Below, piece after piece: positions 26,701 to 38,173 of a DNA stretch of 64,000 nt. Each line of letters opens with the position of its first letter. The first letter of the stretch is position 1. The notes beneath the pieces were generated by a model, which was not told the origin of the DNA, made no database searches, and was given only the letters and a program-made list of their open reading frames with translations. Both the position numbers and the translations under genes were made by a program. The stretch is taken from contig VTFK01000140.1 of NCBI GenBank assembly GCA_009617715.1, positions 1,154,502 to 1,218,501 of the forward strand. The letters are read 5' to 3'. Origin of the DNA: Plectrocnemia conspersa. Lineage: Eukaryota; Arthropoda; Insecta; Trichoptera; Polycentropodidae.

Positions 26701-29700
26701 TTAGTACACAAAAAATAAGGTTTAAAATGATGGCGCCACGCTTAAAAAGCAATGTTTATGTACTCTCTGTTGCGTCACATTGTTGGTTTGGTCCTAATGG
26801 CTACGAAAGCGGCCAATAATGTTTTGCTACATAAATACATTTAAAAATTTAAACAGGTTAAGTGCAAGTCAGCGGCAGCAAGCAAGCGTTGGTCAGAACA
26901 GCGAACATCTTGCAACGAATCTACTTAAAAAGAGCATTGTATATATTTAAAACAAGATTTACCTTACATAAATGGTTTAAATGTTTTTACCAACGCTCGT
27001 TCGCACTTAATATGTTTAAATTTTAAAACGTATTAATGTAGCACAACGTTGTTGACCGCTTTCGTAGTCGTTATGGCCAAACTATTGTTAATCTTGGCAA
27101 TGTAACGCAACGGGGAGTACTAAATACTTTTTGAGCGTTGCGCCGTCATTCTAAACATGTATTAAAAATCATTTTAAAATATAAAAATTATTGTTTATGT
27201 TCTGTAAAATGTTAAACACGTTATAGTTGCCTCAAACATACATAATAAATGTTATTAAAAATTTTAGTCAGTGTAATTTTTGCCATTGCACTTCATTGGC
27301 CATTGCCTCATTGTTAGGAATTTGTTAGTAAACAATCATTTTAATTTTATTAAATTCATGTTTGAGAAAATGATTCACAAAAGTATGTGGAACAGAATAA
27401 TGATTTTATTTTATATGCTGCCTTTTTATTAAGAATGGATTTTTTTTCTGTGTGTGTATTCCAAAAGTACTTATATGATATCAAGGATTTTAACATAATA
27501 TTATTATGAAGGTACAAAATTTCTAGCTCCAGTTCTTCTGCCTACATTTTAACAAGCTCTGCAAAGTATGCAACTATTTCCATTATATTTATTTGTCAAG
27601 CACGTTGAATTCACAGCTACCTGCCATTTCCTACATATTTGGGAAATGCACGAAAGACTTCATCTGCAGATGTGATATCCACAAAACCAGTTTTGATTTA
27701 AATGAGCTTACAGAGCCTATTATGCTAGCAACATGTTTGTCTTTTCCTCGCAACTCAAAGAAATAAATTTTCCCTTTTTTCCAATTCAGAAAACCCAAAT
27801 GCAAAACAAGAGTCAGTAAGTCAAAATTTTCCATCTTAAACTAATTTATTAAAATATATTCTTACTAAAAAAGTATCCCTCATATCTGTTTGTTGCCAAC
27901 GTCGATGCTTTGAAGTAGCATTATCACAAGCCCACATCGTATGCGTATTCTTTCATGGCCCACTTGTCTTCACTCAAAAAGGCACAAAGGCAGATTCCTT
28001 TTTTTTTTGTTCATTATTTTTGTGAAGAGTATTTTTAAATACTCACGCTCGAATGGAGCTCCCTTGTATACCTCTATAATACGCATACGGGGGCAGGAAA
28101 TGTGGTGTCTTGTTCGTGTCTTAAATGTACATAGTGTATGTTTTTTTCACCATCGCGGCGAACCTTTATGATAAACAATAATCCACCCTGCTTTCCACGG
28201 GTTGGGTTATCTCGTGCAAGAAAAGAAATCCGGCGAGGCTTTTGTGCTCGGTGTGTTACTTATTGATGCCTTTCCCACATCGGCGCATTGATCGGGCCGT
28301 AAATAAGACAGGGAGTTGTTTTAATTAGACGTAGTGTATGGTGATAAAAATTCTCTCGAGGTTCTTCCAAGGATGAAAAATACTTACAACCAATGTTCCT
28401 TCTAGGACAAGAGGGTATCTGTGCGGAAAATGAAGAGGTTGAGCAGATCAAACCACTGAATAGGCAGTCTAATTTTCACATTAAAACGAATTTTAAAATT
28501 TCATTTATAAATTTAAACGACATTTAAATTAATTTATAAAATATATTTATAGAAAACAGTAATTATTATTAATCATATTATTAGTTATATATATATAAAA
28601 AAAGACAATAGTTTAAGATATGATTTTATTATATTTTTTATTATATAATTTTATTAATCTTCATATTATATATTCAACTTTTTATTATACATATGCAAAA
28701 TTTTCATATTACATATTCAATCAAATTAATCTGTTTTTCTAATCATATTATATATATATATATACTGCTATCATGCAATGTTATTTATATATATATTTCC
28801 ATCAATTTCTATATTTATTATGTCGTTGCTTTGAGTAGGATAATTTTTTTTTATTGTTTTTCACTTTTTATTTCATATATCAACTTTTCATGTCATAGTT
28901 TTAGCTATTCTTAATGTTTTGACTGCCATATTTATACCTTGTTGCTGTGTTTTCTTTTTTTCATTGAAATATTTAATATGATTTATTTATTCTCTTTAAA
29001 GTATTTTTAACATCATCATAAAACCACGGTTTTGGGTTGAATCGATGTTCTGATCAAAAATTTTATTGACTCTTTATTTTACTCTCCATAATATTCATGT
29101 AAATATTGTTCCATGTTATATACATTTATTTGTGAATAATATGTCACAATCAACGGCAATTGACTTCACTAATATTTTATTTAGTACTTCTCATGTTTGC
29201 ATGCAAAAATGTTTCTTTAATATATATAATTTATATATATGCATATATATTAACAAGTTCATAAAAGATCCTTCTTCACACCTTTCACTCGATACTTATC
29301 CTTTTAATTCTGGTCTAATTGTAGTATTATATTTGATATTAATTGTGATGGTTTCAATAGCAGCCGTGAATTTTATTTTGCCATTGATTTTACGTATATT
29401 GTGATGTCGCTTCTGTTTTAATGTTGCTCGTATTTTTATTCTTACATTGCAATAGCTGATATTTTAAATGTTTGTTATTTATGTTTAAGTCGTCATGTGA
29501 ATTTTTACGGTTACAGGCAGAATTCTCCACGACATACCCTGCAAGGTATGCCAAGATCATTCTTCCGGAAAGCACTATGGAATATTCGCATGTGACGGGT
29601 GCGCTGGGTTCTTCAAAAGATCGGTGAGAAGATCGAGGCAGTACTTCTGCAAGAGCAAAAAGGCCGGAGTCTGTGTGATAGATAAAGTTCACAGGAACCA

Positions 29701-32700
29701 ATGCAGAGCGTGCCGCCTCAACAAGTGCATGGACGCTGGGATGAACAAAGACGGTAATTAATATTGTGATTTCCTTTCTTTTTGTTTTGCCGTAACTCTT
29801 TATAATTAGCTTAAAAAAATAATTTCTGTATAGATAGATTTTATATTTAAAAGCATACTTTTTTATATCATTAAGAATAATTTGTATTTTGGTACATATA
29901 CAGTGGGGCGAGGGGGGTGGGCCGCCCCGGGCGGCACTTGCTTGGGGGCGGCATATTTTCGATGGGATCGTCTAGTGTGGTACTTAACCCTAAATGCACT
30001 AAAATATATATCCATGAATAGCAAGAGCTTAACAATAAACAATTAATTATTTTAAGAAATGCTGATTTTATGACCATGCAAAAAATGGGGGAGGGGGGCA
30101 ATTTTAAGGATCGCCCCAGGCACCTCATACCCTAGCTACGCCACTGTACATATATAAACCGCATAATGATGATAGCATAGACTAAAAAAATACTTGATTT
30201 TTGTATCAGTTTATATACTGAAAAGCTCACTTTTTCTGTTTTGAAGAATCATAATTATTATTTAGTTAAAAACTCAATGAAACATATACCTATATATCAT
30301 AATTAATACTAATAAAATTCATAAATCATTGACGGTAAATAATAACAGTAAACTTAAGGGTTTTTTGTGTACAACCTTTCTCCGAGTATACCGTGTGTAT
30401 TTTAAGCAAATACTGGAAAAAAACAACTGTATGGTAACCACAGAACAAAGGATATAAATGTGCTTAAATACTAAAGTGTGCATAGTAGAGCGACGAGATG
30501 CAGAAAATAAATGCTTTCCGTGAAACTATTAGGGGAGCTAAAAAAATATTTTTTTAACGCTTTTCTATGTTAGCATTAAAAATATATCATTAATTTTCAG
30601 TGCAATCCCTTTTTAATAAATGTAAAATTAATATTTTTATCTATTAAAAAAAAAATATTTCAACATATTCTAATTGACATTTTGTTTAAAATAATTTATA
30701 AGTAGCTTTGTTATAATATTTATATGCTTATATAAATAAAGCTTGTTTTAAAATATCATCCGCTAGATTTACGGTATAATTTTAAATAGTCACTCATTCT
30801 CATTAGTCTCTAATCATATGCACGCAGTTGCATGTACGCTCGTCAGCATTTAATTTTTTTTAGCAAGATTGTTTGAATTTTTTTGAAGGAAATGTTACGC
30901 CTTTATTTGGATTTTAGGGCGCCTCCTTAAAGCCGATGTTCCGGCCCTGTATATGTATATGAATCTATATTATGAAATTTACGGTAAAATAAAGATGCTG
31001 AAGAAGCCTGATGCGATATAGCAAAACAAACTGAATTACGTTATTGCACGTTTATCTGCTAACTTAACCTAAAATTGACGGTTATGATGATTTTGGTCCA
31101 AACAATATATATCTATATTTTGAGTAAGAGCGAAATATAAATTCGTTTCAACAGTAATATATAAACAAATAAATATAGTATTCTTGTACTTATTTTATTC
31201 ATACTTTTTTACTCGCAATACAAAAACAAGGTACAGATCATTACATATAAAAAATCTTCTTTCTAGCTAAAATCTTCGAAAGACTGATTATAAAAAAGAT
31301 GCAACCTTATTTAAGAATCAAATTCCAAAATTTAAATTTGGCTTTAAGCAAAGATACTCATTGACTCATCAATTGACAAGAGCTGTAGAATATTTTTCGC
31401 AAAAATTCAACATTAAAAGATTTACAGAAATGTTTCTATTGGATATCGAAAAGGCGTTTGACACGATATGGCATTAAAAAAATCTAATGTACTAATGTTA
31501 AATTTTTTATCTTATATTTATGTACTATAGATTGAGTAATGGGAAATAAACAGATACAAGAGAACATATATACATTACCCTTTAATATTAGCGATATGAC
31601 AATTTTCATTTACGCTCACCTTGATTTCTATTATTACTGTTTTATTAACTTCCTCTCTTGATAAGTTGACGTTCTACCCCTTTAAACACATTTTTATTTC
31701 CAAAAGTAGTTAATTAGTCAGTTTGAAAATAAATAAAATATTACAATATGAGAAAAACGTTAAAAAAATATCTAATGAACTTGCATTAAATTACAGCCGT
31801 CCAACATGAAAGAGGACCTAGGAATTCCACGCTGAGACGCCAGTTCATGAAAGAGGCAGAGACGTCTCCCTCATCTTCCGTAGTGGTGTCTCCAATTCCG
31901 ATGACTTCGTTTCCATTTCCAACATCTACGGATGAAGTGCAGAGTGTAGTGTTTTCAGAAGAGTTGTACTGCGAGTTGGCTGCAAGGCTACTGATCATGA
32001 ACGTCCGTTGGGTGTGCCAAGCAAACAAATCATTCTCGCTACCCTTCTGCGATAGAATGGTGCTCTTGGAGGAGTCTTGGAAGCAGCTCTTCATAATTGG
32101 AACTGCTCACATGATGCCAGCAATAATCGGATTCAAGCGAACTGAAGAAACTGACATATTCTACGAAGCAGTAAAATCAGTGATACTGGCCCAGCTCAAC
32201 CAGTACGAATTGGCCTGCATCAGAGCTATCATCCTGTTCCAGCCCAGCTCTAGACTTTCAGACCATAGAGCAGTTTCGGCTCTGTATGAGCACGCCCAGA
32301 ACGTAATGAAGAGGGTGCGTAGCATAACATTTATAAATAGATTCCATATATAAAATATAAATCAATATGCAACTCCGTCTTGATTTTATAATAACAGAGC
32401 TTGATAAATACATTAGATAAGAAGTTTATTTTGTATTATATTAGCGACTGGTAGTAAACTATAAGTATACGTAGGGTTTCGTAAATCTTTGCTAGGAATG
32501 GAGTAACTTTCGGGTGCTTTGCGAGTACGAAATCGTGTGTGTTGTTACAGGATCAATATTTTAAAATTAAATGTGTGCTTACTTTGCAGTATCTGAGCGC
32601 AGTTGACGTCACAATTCGGTTGAGATTCGAAACCATGATGATGCTGATCAATAGACTCAAGCTGGTGACAGGCAGCGTGATTGAAGAAATATTCTTCAGA

Positions 32701-32766
32701 AAAACTATCGGCGATACGTCGATAGAGAAGATTATAGAAAATATTTATAAAAACGAAAACGCCTAA
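17756..32766 (+). CDS. tll: tailless nuclear receptor (NR2E2)
   Basis: Orphan nuclear receptor, a transcriptional repressor that patterns embryonic termini and brain/eye primordia in insects. Exons 17756-17828, 29517-29753, 31797-32314 and 32590-32766 give 1005 nt, 334 residues. All junctions are GT..AG and in frame. The DNA-binding domain is at residues 33-100: finger 1 Cys 33/36/50/53, finger 2 Cys 69/77/87/90. The P-box [10 protein letters not shown] has the Ala that separates Tailless from the Ser of most NR2E receptors, and finger 2 has a 7-residue C-X7-C spacing. The extension [12 protein letters not shown] is diagnostic. The ligand-binding domain runs from about residue 140 and ends with [14 protein letters not shown]. 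For the last exon the acceptor at 32589 is preferred; an alternative in-frame acceptor at 32550 would insert 13 residues. Intron 1 is 11.7 kb. No break is seen. The first exon's N-terminal 25 residues are short, as in other insect Tll. Confidence 0.95.
18960..19420. repeat. dispersed foldback repeat, copy in tailless intron 1
   Basis: This block is related to 1630-1945 and 21990-22620. It has a poly-G/poly-C pair (G12 near 18986-18997 and C8 near 19011), then CTACGTCAAAATAAATAAAA, AGCATATCTAAACAGAATTTTT, AGAGCGCAAAAAAATAATTATC and a tail with GGTTAGGTTTGGGTTAGAAT and GGACGTTTCGCAACT. The same tail recurs at 22490-22600. No coding capacity is seen. Confidence 0.7.
20181..20470. promoter_or_regulatory. 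candidate regulatory block in tailless intron 1
   Basis: A block of roughly 290 bp, clearly less AT-rich than its surroundings, matches no repeat in the window. It carries many nuclear-receptor half-sites within 20250-20330, including GAACC, TGACCC, the inverted pair AGTTCA-AG-TGAACC at 20268-20281, and TGAACC facing GGTTCA across a 9-nt gap. Candidate enhancer by inference only; it could also be an uncharacterised repeat. Confidence 0.25.
21085..21390 (-). pseudogene. possible hAT transposase remnant (fragment 1)
   Basis: The minus-strand translation reads [18 protein letters not shown], then [12 protein letters not shown], a stop and [19 protein letters not shown]. This resembles the middle of hAT-family transposases, where an L..LEP...A...L motif precedes the search helix. 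It is broken by at least one stop. It is probably part of the same decayed insertion as 22700-23403, although a dispersed repeat at 21990-22620 separates them. Confidence 0.4.
21990..22620. repeat. dispersed foldback repeat, largest copy
   Basis: The inverted arms are clear here. GGAGAGCGCAAAAAATAATT (about 22152) pairs with AATTGTTTTTGCGCTCTCC (about 22237), with the words CTTCTCA and TGAGAAG lying inside. The outer half repeats the GGTTAGGTTTGAGTTTGAA and GGACGTTTCGCAACT tail seen near 19261. It sits inside tailless intron 1. Related copies are at 1630-1945, 18960-19420 and, in part, 33599-33700. Confidence 0.75.
22700..23403 (-). pseudogene. hAT transposase remnant (fragment 2)
   Basis: An open segment of 124 codons (23029-23403) on the minus strand has an acidic patch, then [39 protein letters not shown] and [10 protein letters not shown]. 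The K-TRWNS-L--M--RF pattern is characteristic of hAT-superfamily and BED-linked transposases just before the catalytic region. Downstream (22930-22990) the minus strand continues with [20 protein letters not shown] after a frame change, again matching hAT layout. There is no intact BED finger or C-terminal dimerisation region, so it is a fossil. Confidence 0.65.
24945..25855 (-). pseudogene. non-LTR retrotransposon remnant, copy 1 (split by a MITE)
   Basis: The two halves, 24945-25107 and 25564-25855, match a contiguous sequence at 28770-29157. On the minus strand the right half reads [18 protein letters not shown] and continues to a stop. The PKPW(F/W)..(D/E)VK...K pattern is found between the endonuclease and RT of many non-LTR elements. 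It contains stops and has neither RT core nor poly-A tail in view. Confidence 0.5.
25108..25563. mobile_element. TTAA-type (piggyBac-like) MITE, copy 2
   Basis: The left end CCCTTTGAGCAG follows TTAA (25104-25107). The right end reads inward CCTTTGAGCAGTGAG and is followed by TTTA, a mutated TTAA. It is 456 bp and shares the word CATGTACGATGGTCGATC and an AT-rich body with 8282-8825. The uninterrupted paralogue at 28901-28925 shows the target before insertion (single TTAA at 28911-28914). Confidence 0.85.
26604..27190. repeat. foldback element with about 180-bp inverted arms
   Basis: The left arm, about 26711-26910, contains GGCTACGAAAGCGG, then TTTTGCTACATAAATAC, then TTTAAACAGGTTAAGTGC. 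The right arm, about 26985-27165, carries the diverged complements, including CCGCTTTCGTAGTCG. Outside the left arm, 26604 begins CAGGGGTTCCAATCTTTTTT, a hAT-like terminus. It is non-coding and lies in tailless intron 1. Confidence 0.65.
27631..27834 (-). pseudogene. hAT/BED-type transposase remnant (fragment 3)
   Basis: The minus strand carries [34 protein letters not shown] and FVHFPNM. The pattern L-GK-------I--V-SFK-KL-LW---L------HFP is shared with C-terminal parts of ZBED5-like/hAT transposases in animals. It is an isolated fragment ended by a stop. Short pieces continue below 27630 in other frames. Confidence 0.5.
27990..28450. other. non-repetitive block in tailless intron 1
   Basis: This block is less AT-rich than the intron around it, with no match elsewhere in the window and no credible coding frame. 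It includes GGGCCGTAAATAAG and TTTTAATTAGACG, words compatible with homeodomain binding, but such words are common. It could be an enhancer or an unrecognised old insertion. Confidence 0.2.
28770..29157 (-). pseudogene. non-LTR retrotransposon remnant, copy 2 (uninterrupted)
   Basis: This paralogue of 24945-25855 lacks the MITE. Shared words include TATTTATTATGTCGTT, TTTTGGGTTGAATCGAT and ATTTGTGAATAATAT. It is also broken by stops. Its value is as the empty-site reference for the TTAA insertion at 25108-25563. Confidence 0.6.
29901..30146. mobile_element. hAT MITE with 8-bp target duplication (TACATATA)
   Basis: The 246-bp element starts CAGTGGGGCGAGGGGGG and its other end reads inward CAGTGGCGTAGCTAGGG. 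TACATATA is duplicated at 29893-29900 and 30147-30154. The interior is GC-rich near both ends (GGGCCGCCCCGGGCGGC and GATCGCCCCAGG). It is non-coding and lies in tailless intron 2. The 8-bp duplication and CAGTGGCGTAG-type terminus are standard for hAT non-autonomous elements. Confidence 0.9.
31269..31474 (+). pseudogene. non-LTR reverse transcriptase fragment
   Basis: The + strand reads [15 protein letters not shown], then after a frame change [20 protein letters not shown], and ends [15 protein letters not shown] followed by a stop. These match RT motifs of Jockey/CR1-type elements: the F(R/G)F...S..HQL motif and the first catalytic motif with D and KAFD..WH. It is a fragment only, in tailless intron 2. 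Confidence 0.85.
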
Positions 32767-32924
32767 TTAATGGTTATTTATCAGTCTATAAGACATGTAT
32801 GCTAATAATAGTGTACTATAGATATTTGAATCATATTTATAAATTTAAAAAAATACGTTTATATCGCACTATTATATTTTTTATTTGAGTATTTCACACT
32901 TTTTTACTAATTTTATACTAGATA

Positions 32925-32930
32925 AATAAA
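32925..32930 (+). terminator. tll: tailless polyadenylation signal
   Basis: An AATAAA lies 158 nt after the tailless stop codon in AT-rich DNA. Assigned by position; other AATAAA-like hexamers follow further downstream. Confidence 0.4.
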
Positions 32931-34621
32931 CATACAATACAGCTTATGTTAGGAAAGAATACATTTTTAATTTAACACTTATTTATTAATTTTAGTAAAA
33001 TAATTTAATTTTTTTCATAAGCCGCTATAAAACAGTTGGTCGGTTTTTCTATACATTATTAATATTTACAATTTAATTATAAATGAGTAGACACACATTT
33101 ACCAGTGTTTTATTAAATTATATAATTATAGTTTTAATATATATATACATATATTATAGTTTTACTTTATTAATTAAATTTATAAGATATTTTATATACA
33201 TTAATTTGTAAATCGGAATTGATATTTTTAATATAGATACAAATTTATTTTTATATATTAAATAATAATAAAATATACAATTTATAATTAAAACAGCGTT
33301 TTATTTACTTTTTAAAATATAGTAATAAAGCAATTTATTGTTTATATAGATAATGGATTAGCGATATGACGCTAAAATTTCATTTCAAGCACAATTAATA
33401 ATATATAATAACGAGGGTGAGTGAAAGGGCAACCTTAAAAGTTTGTGTAAATGGAAGCTGTATCGCATATACTTTAAAGAGTGAAAGTACTAATCAGGCA
33501 TGCAGCATGAAGAACGGCAGTAGTTTAAAATTACTGCAGCATTTATAACGCGCATCAGAGTGTAGCAGCTCAGTCATATAATTTAACTCGTAAGTCAAAA
33601 TTGATAATTGTTTTTGCGCTCTCCTATTGACCAAAATTCTGTTGGAAAATACTTTGATCAGCTCTCTTATATTATTATAAGTTCATAGTAATATTACCGA
33701 TATTACTGTCTCCTTTTGTCCCCTCTCTCCCGCTCCCTCTCGGCAGGCCTGACCATTACATAGATTACCAAAATTATCTGAAAAATAAAGACTTAGTTTT
33801 ATTTTAATATATATAATGGTTTTAAAGCTATTACTTTTGTACATAATTAATGAAAATTCTTAAAGCAAATTTTCGAAGCCTCAAAGTGTAATTTTTTTTA
33901 TATTTCACTTATAGTTTCAATGACACCATTGCAATAAAAAAATATCATTATTTATTTGAAGTTGATATGTATTTGTTTCGCTGAATGCCGAATTAATATA
34001 ATAAGTATATTCTGGTTTCGCCACACATCCAACCATAAATCAGGTAGTCAGTCAGTACCTCATTATTGGACACTTTGTGATGTTTAGTATGTTCAACGGC
34101 AATTTGTCCGCGGACAACAAAAGAGTCGCCCGTATTTACCGAACATCACAAAGAGGGGGGCCGACAGATATTTGTCAAAAGTTAACAATGAAAGTTTTAA
34201 AGTTGGAGATTACTCGAGATGTAAAAATAATCTGTGAGGAGGATTATTGACACCAGGTGCTCGCCGTCAACATTCCCCAGGTACAAATAAATAGGCACAT
34301 ATTCACTAATGTATGTGCTTGTGTATTTTTTATGTGTGCATATATACAAAAATACACACGCAGATGAACAATATTGTATGGGAGCTCACCGCAATACGCA
34401 AAAGAATACAAATGGCGGTGCGTGGAAAAACTTATTTATTGTAAATCTTCCGTTAGCTAAGTATTATACGTAGTGAGACATCAGACTGTAAAGCAGTTAC
34501 ATATATTATATATTAGTAAAACTTAATCTTTGATGATCGGTTGGAGTTATAATTATATAAAAATAATTTAATAATTTAATTTTCCCAGACACGCTAGAAA
34601 TTAAATAAAAAACACTAGGTG

Positions 34622-34695
34622 CAAATACGATTCGAACCCAAGTATTACAGGTATTAGTCACTGACTGGTCTAACGATCGTGCTAATGATAATTGC
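34622..34695 (-). repeat. tRNA-like SINE head, reversed
   Basis: On the minus strand, a box A-like TAGCACGATCG is followed about 40 nt later by box B GGGTTCGAATCG. The order and the shared words TTAGAC and TAATAC parallel the + strand copy at 4771-4833. There is no acceptor stem, so it is probably a tRNA-derived SINE fragment or a decayed tRNA gene. Confidence 0.4.
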
Positions 34696-35805
34696 CGTAG
34701 TTTTAATCAAAATTTACATAAAACTTTTTTTTAATTTGACCATGTAAATATTTCGGCAGTGTTTGCTAACTAGTTTGATCCGTCATATTGTTTTATTTTT
34801 TTTGACTAAGATATTGTTTGTTAAAGCTTTAACAAAAAATAAATGTATATATGTATAACTATATAATTTATCCCAACGCCACTGCTTTCGACGTCGGCTT
34901 AACTTTGCATTAACGTCAAAATTACTATCTGCCGAGTGCATTGAATGGTTAACATGAGCTACCCCGGCGCATTATTTGTGATTTCATTATCATTTGGGCC
35001 GCTTTTGTGCTGCCCTTTTAATAGACTGCATTCGCAGTATATGCGAGGACGACAAAAGCTTTTGCAGCTAAAAGTTGGGATTAAGCCATTTGCCCGTGAA
35101 TTTTGTGTATCTGGGTTAAGCGCGAAAAAAAATACCAACGTCAAGGGCCTTCTCTTTGGCCTCGGGTACAATTTTGAAAAAAATATTTTGTAGGGTTATA
35201 AATAGGATAATACAAGGGGAGCTTCGGTTGAAACGTTTGACTTAATGAATGAGTGATTTAAATAAATCTCTTAATTTAAATAAAGTAAATTACAAGAGAT
35301 ATAATAATATTAACTGAATCGACAAAAAATAAAAACAATCGGTGTTTATTGAAATCAACGTCATTGATTTTAAAATTAAAAAATAGTTCATTATTATATA
35401 TGGCACTTCTCTTAGATATTTCGGAAGTGCATCACCAATAATTATATAAACGTTTATTACGAAATTTTGTGTAAAACCGTTCATAAAGCCGTTTCGTATT
35501 CATTAAAAGAGTTAATAATGTGGGATTATTTCACGCAACGCACGGATTCAGAAAAATTGCTGTAAATGTAATTTATACTCATCAATACTAACTAAGAAGT
35601 AAGGAAATACATCACCAATGATTAAACATTTCAATGTGAGCATGGAATAACTTTACAAATTCAAGAAGATAAAACTGAAGGAAAAAAACGCTAAAAAAAA
35701 CGAGTTGTTAATGACAATGAAGACTCAATAAATGGTCGCAAAAATATATAATTAATAGAGCCATTAGACTGCCTCGTAAATGGTATTATGCCTTTAAAGA
35801 AAGTA

Positions 35806-35867
35806 TTTTTGCTAGATAAAAAAATCTAGCAAAATGCTTTGCTAGATAAAAAATATTATCTAGCAAA
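35806..35867. repeat. double hairpin of TTTGCTAGAT units
   Basis: The word GCTAGAT and its complement ATCTAGC alternate four times in 60 bp (GCTAGAT..ATCTAGC..GCTAGAT..ATCTAGC), so either two small hairpins or one longer one could form. No flanking duplication is seen. Confidence 0.6.
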
Positions 35868-36623
35868 GATGTCAAATATATTTTGAAACAAACTAAACGC
35901 TCGGAAAAATAGTTTTAATAAAACTGTTATGCTTGTATACATTTTTGCATTTAAATCAAAATGTAATTACTGTAATTGTGTTTAATCAATATATTTTACT
36001 AACTGTCATTCCTGCGGATTATTATACGACATTTTTTTTATGTTTTCTTCTATATGTATTTTTCCTTAATTCTATTTTTTATCTTTCGAAATAATGAATG
36101 TCCCGATCTGTAATTTTGTAAATCTAGAAACCCTGCTCGTCTCTTTCTAGCATTCGCTATCGGAAGAAATCTAAAAAAATATTCGTAATAAACTCTTTCG
36201 GAGATGATGTGATCTTTTTAAAAATAAAATTAGGAGGAAAAATTGTACTTAATTTTTTTTTCTAATATACTCGCAAAATACTGAAGGAATTTTAATAAAA
36301 GAAAAAAATCATGTCACAGTACAAGACATACATATGCTTTCGAATAGTATGTAAATATGATTTACGATGAGAAGTCAATAAATATCTACGAAATAAATAA
36401 ATAATCAAGTCAACATATCAATTGACAAGATATGGCGATATGTCAATTCTGGATCCTCCTGTGTTTTAATTATATTGCCTTCCATCTCATAGGCTGACAT
36501 TTTTGATTCTTACATCTAAAACAATAATGTTAATTTGTTAATATTGTAATAGCTTTATAATATTTAACAATAAGTACCTTCAATGTATTTCCAAAACGTG
36601 TGTAGATTTCCATGTTGTATACC

Positions 36624-37284
36624 TAGGGATTCCAATCCCGGAATCCCGAATCCCGGGATCCCGGGATCCCGAACGATTTTCAATACCCGATGAGTCCCGG
36701 GATTATAAAACATAATCCCGAATTTTTCGGATTGGTTGATTTATCAAGCACAATCGAATTATTATTGACAACATCGTTATATTTCGTGTACAAACTTGCG
36801 CGAGTTGCACGTGTCATCTGTGAATCTTTGAGGCTGTGAGTCTGAACGTTTTTTTTCAGCAGCAGGCTGCTTAGGAACCAAAATCAGATCAAGGCTAAAT
36901 GATAAAACACTTGATGCTTTGATGTTACTTCGTGAGTTTTATTCAAAATAATGTTTTCAATTAATTGTGTCTATGAATGTACATATGTACATACATTGTC
37001 AAAAGTTCATTTTTTTCTTCTCAAATAAATATATAAGACCTTCCCTTTTTTATTTTTATTATATTATTTTCTATTTTAAGCCCAAGACTAAAATTATACG
37101 TACTTTATACATTGTACGTTATAAAAAACAGATGTAAAAATATATTGTATTATTCATTTTAAATTATTTTTATCGATAAAATAACATGAAAATTATCCCG
37201 GGACTGGTCCCGGGATCCCGGGATCGATTAATTGCAATACCGAAATCCCGGGATCAAAATTTTGGCCCGGGATTGGAATCCCTA
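36624..37284. mobile_element. 661-bp hAT MITE with CCCGGGAT subterminal repeats
   Basis: Both ends read inward TAGGGATTCCAATCCCGG. The target duplication TGTATACC is present at 36616-36623 and 37285-37292. Inside both ends the word ATCCCGGG is repeated several times, the usual place for transposase-binding subterminal repeats. The AT-rich middle has no transposase ORF, so it is non-autonomous. Perfect duplication suggests a relatively recent insertion. Confidence 0.93.
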
Positions 37285-38173
37285 TGTATACCAATATATA
37301 ATATATGTATCTCTATTTGGGGCTGATGGATAAATTAGCTATTTCTGTTGAATTCATTCCATATTTTAATTCAAATTTATTTTCATGTAAATTAATTGCC
37401 TCTGTGACATATAATATAAGATAATAAATATTTCTAGTTGTATCATGTTTTTTGATGTAATTAATGTGTAATAACTAAATTATCATTGAAATACGATTCC
37501 AATATAGCTTTAGTTTCAGAACTAGGTTTTAAATGATATAACAGAATCAGCAGAATCAATACTATGATCGTTTATAATAGCAGGATAACCATTCTGTAAG
37601 ATATAAATACAATTTTTATTATTATAATGTATAAAAATGTATACCTAAACATACACAAAACACACCTTGACGTATTTATCACTTTTTTTGTATTAGCTAT
37701 AGTCAACTTGATACTAATATCTATTTTTTCCAAGCAGTGTGTTTCTTTGGACGTACTTGTGATCACAATTTTCCGATAGTTGTTGTGATGGTAATAAAAC
37801 AATTTTCTATAAATGTGTCATCCATAGTAAATATATATCATTTATTAAATTTTATTATTATAAAAATAAAAACTAAAATAAAATAAATACGCGATTGTGT
37901 ATTCGTTTTACGAACGATCGTCCAAGCAGTCTTGGAATTGTCGGCATATTCCATTGATCCAGGTGTTCAGCATTTAACAAATTAGCTCGATAAGTATTAT
38001 TTTCGATTTGAATATGTTGAAAAGAAGCGGGAAGACTCAAACATTGTGCACATGCGCAAAGAACACAAAAGCGTGCGATGCGCGCGCCGACGCCGTGCCC
38101 CCACCCCTCACAGCGGCGTCCGAAGCGACGCCTGCGCGCATTCATCGAGCCGACGTCGACGTATAACATCATC

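Larger units (their letters stand above)
32931..36615. other. AT-rich intergenic DNA
   Basis: No gene is recognised. At 33599-33700 there is a partial copy of the dispersed foldback repeat (AATTGTTTTTGCGCTCTCC). Around 34850-35180 the sequence is less AT-rich and has overlapping open frames on both strands, with no recognised domain. Hairpin words occur at 35806-35867. Confidence 0.4.

Noticed and set aside
34945..35193. 82-codon + strand ORF with hydrophobic start
   Set aside because: Overlaps an equally long minus-strand ORF; no domain, splice context or conservation cue.
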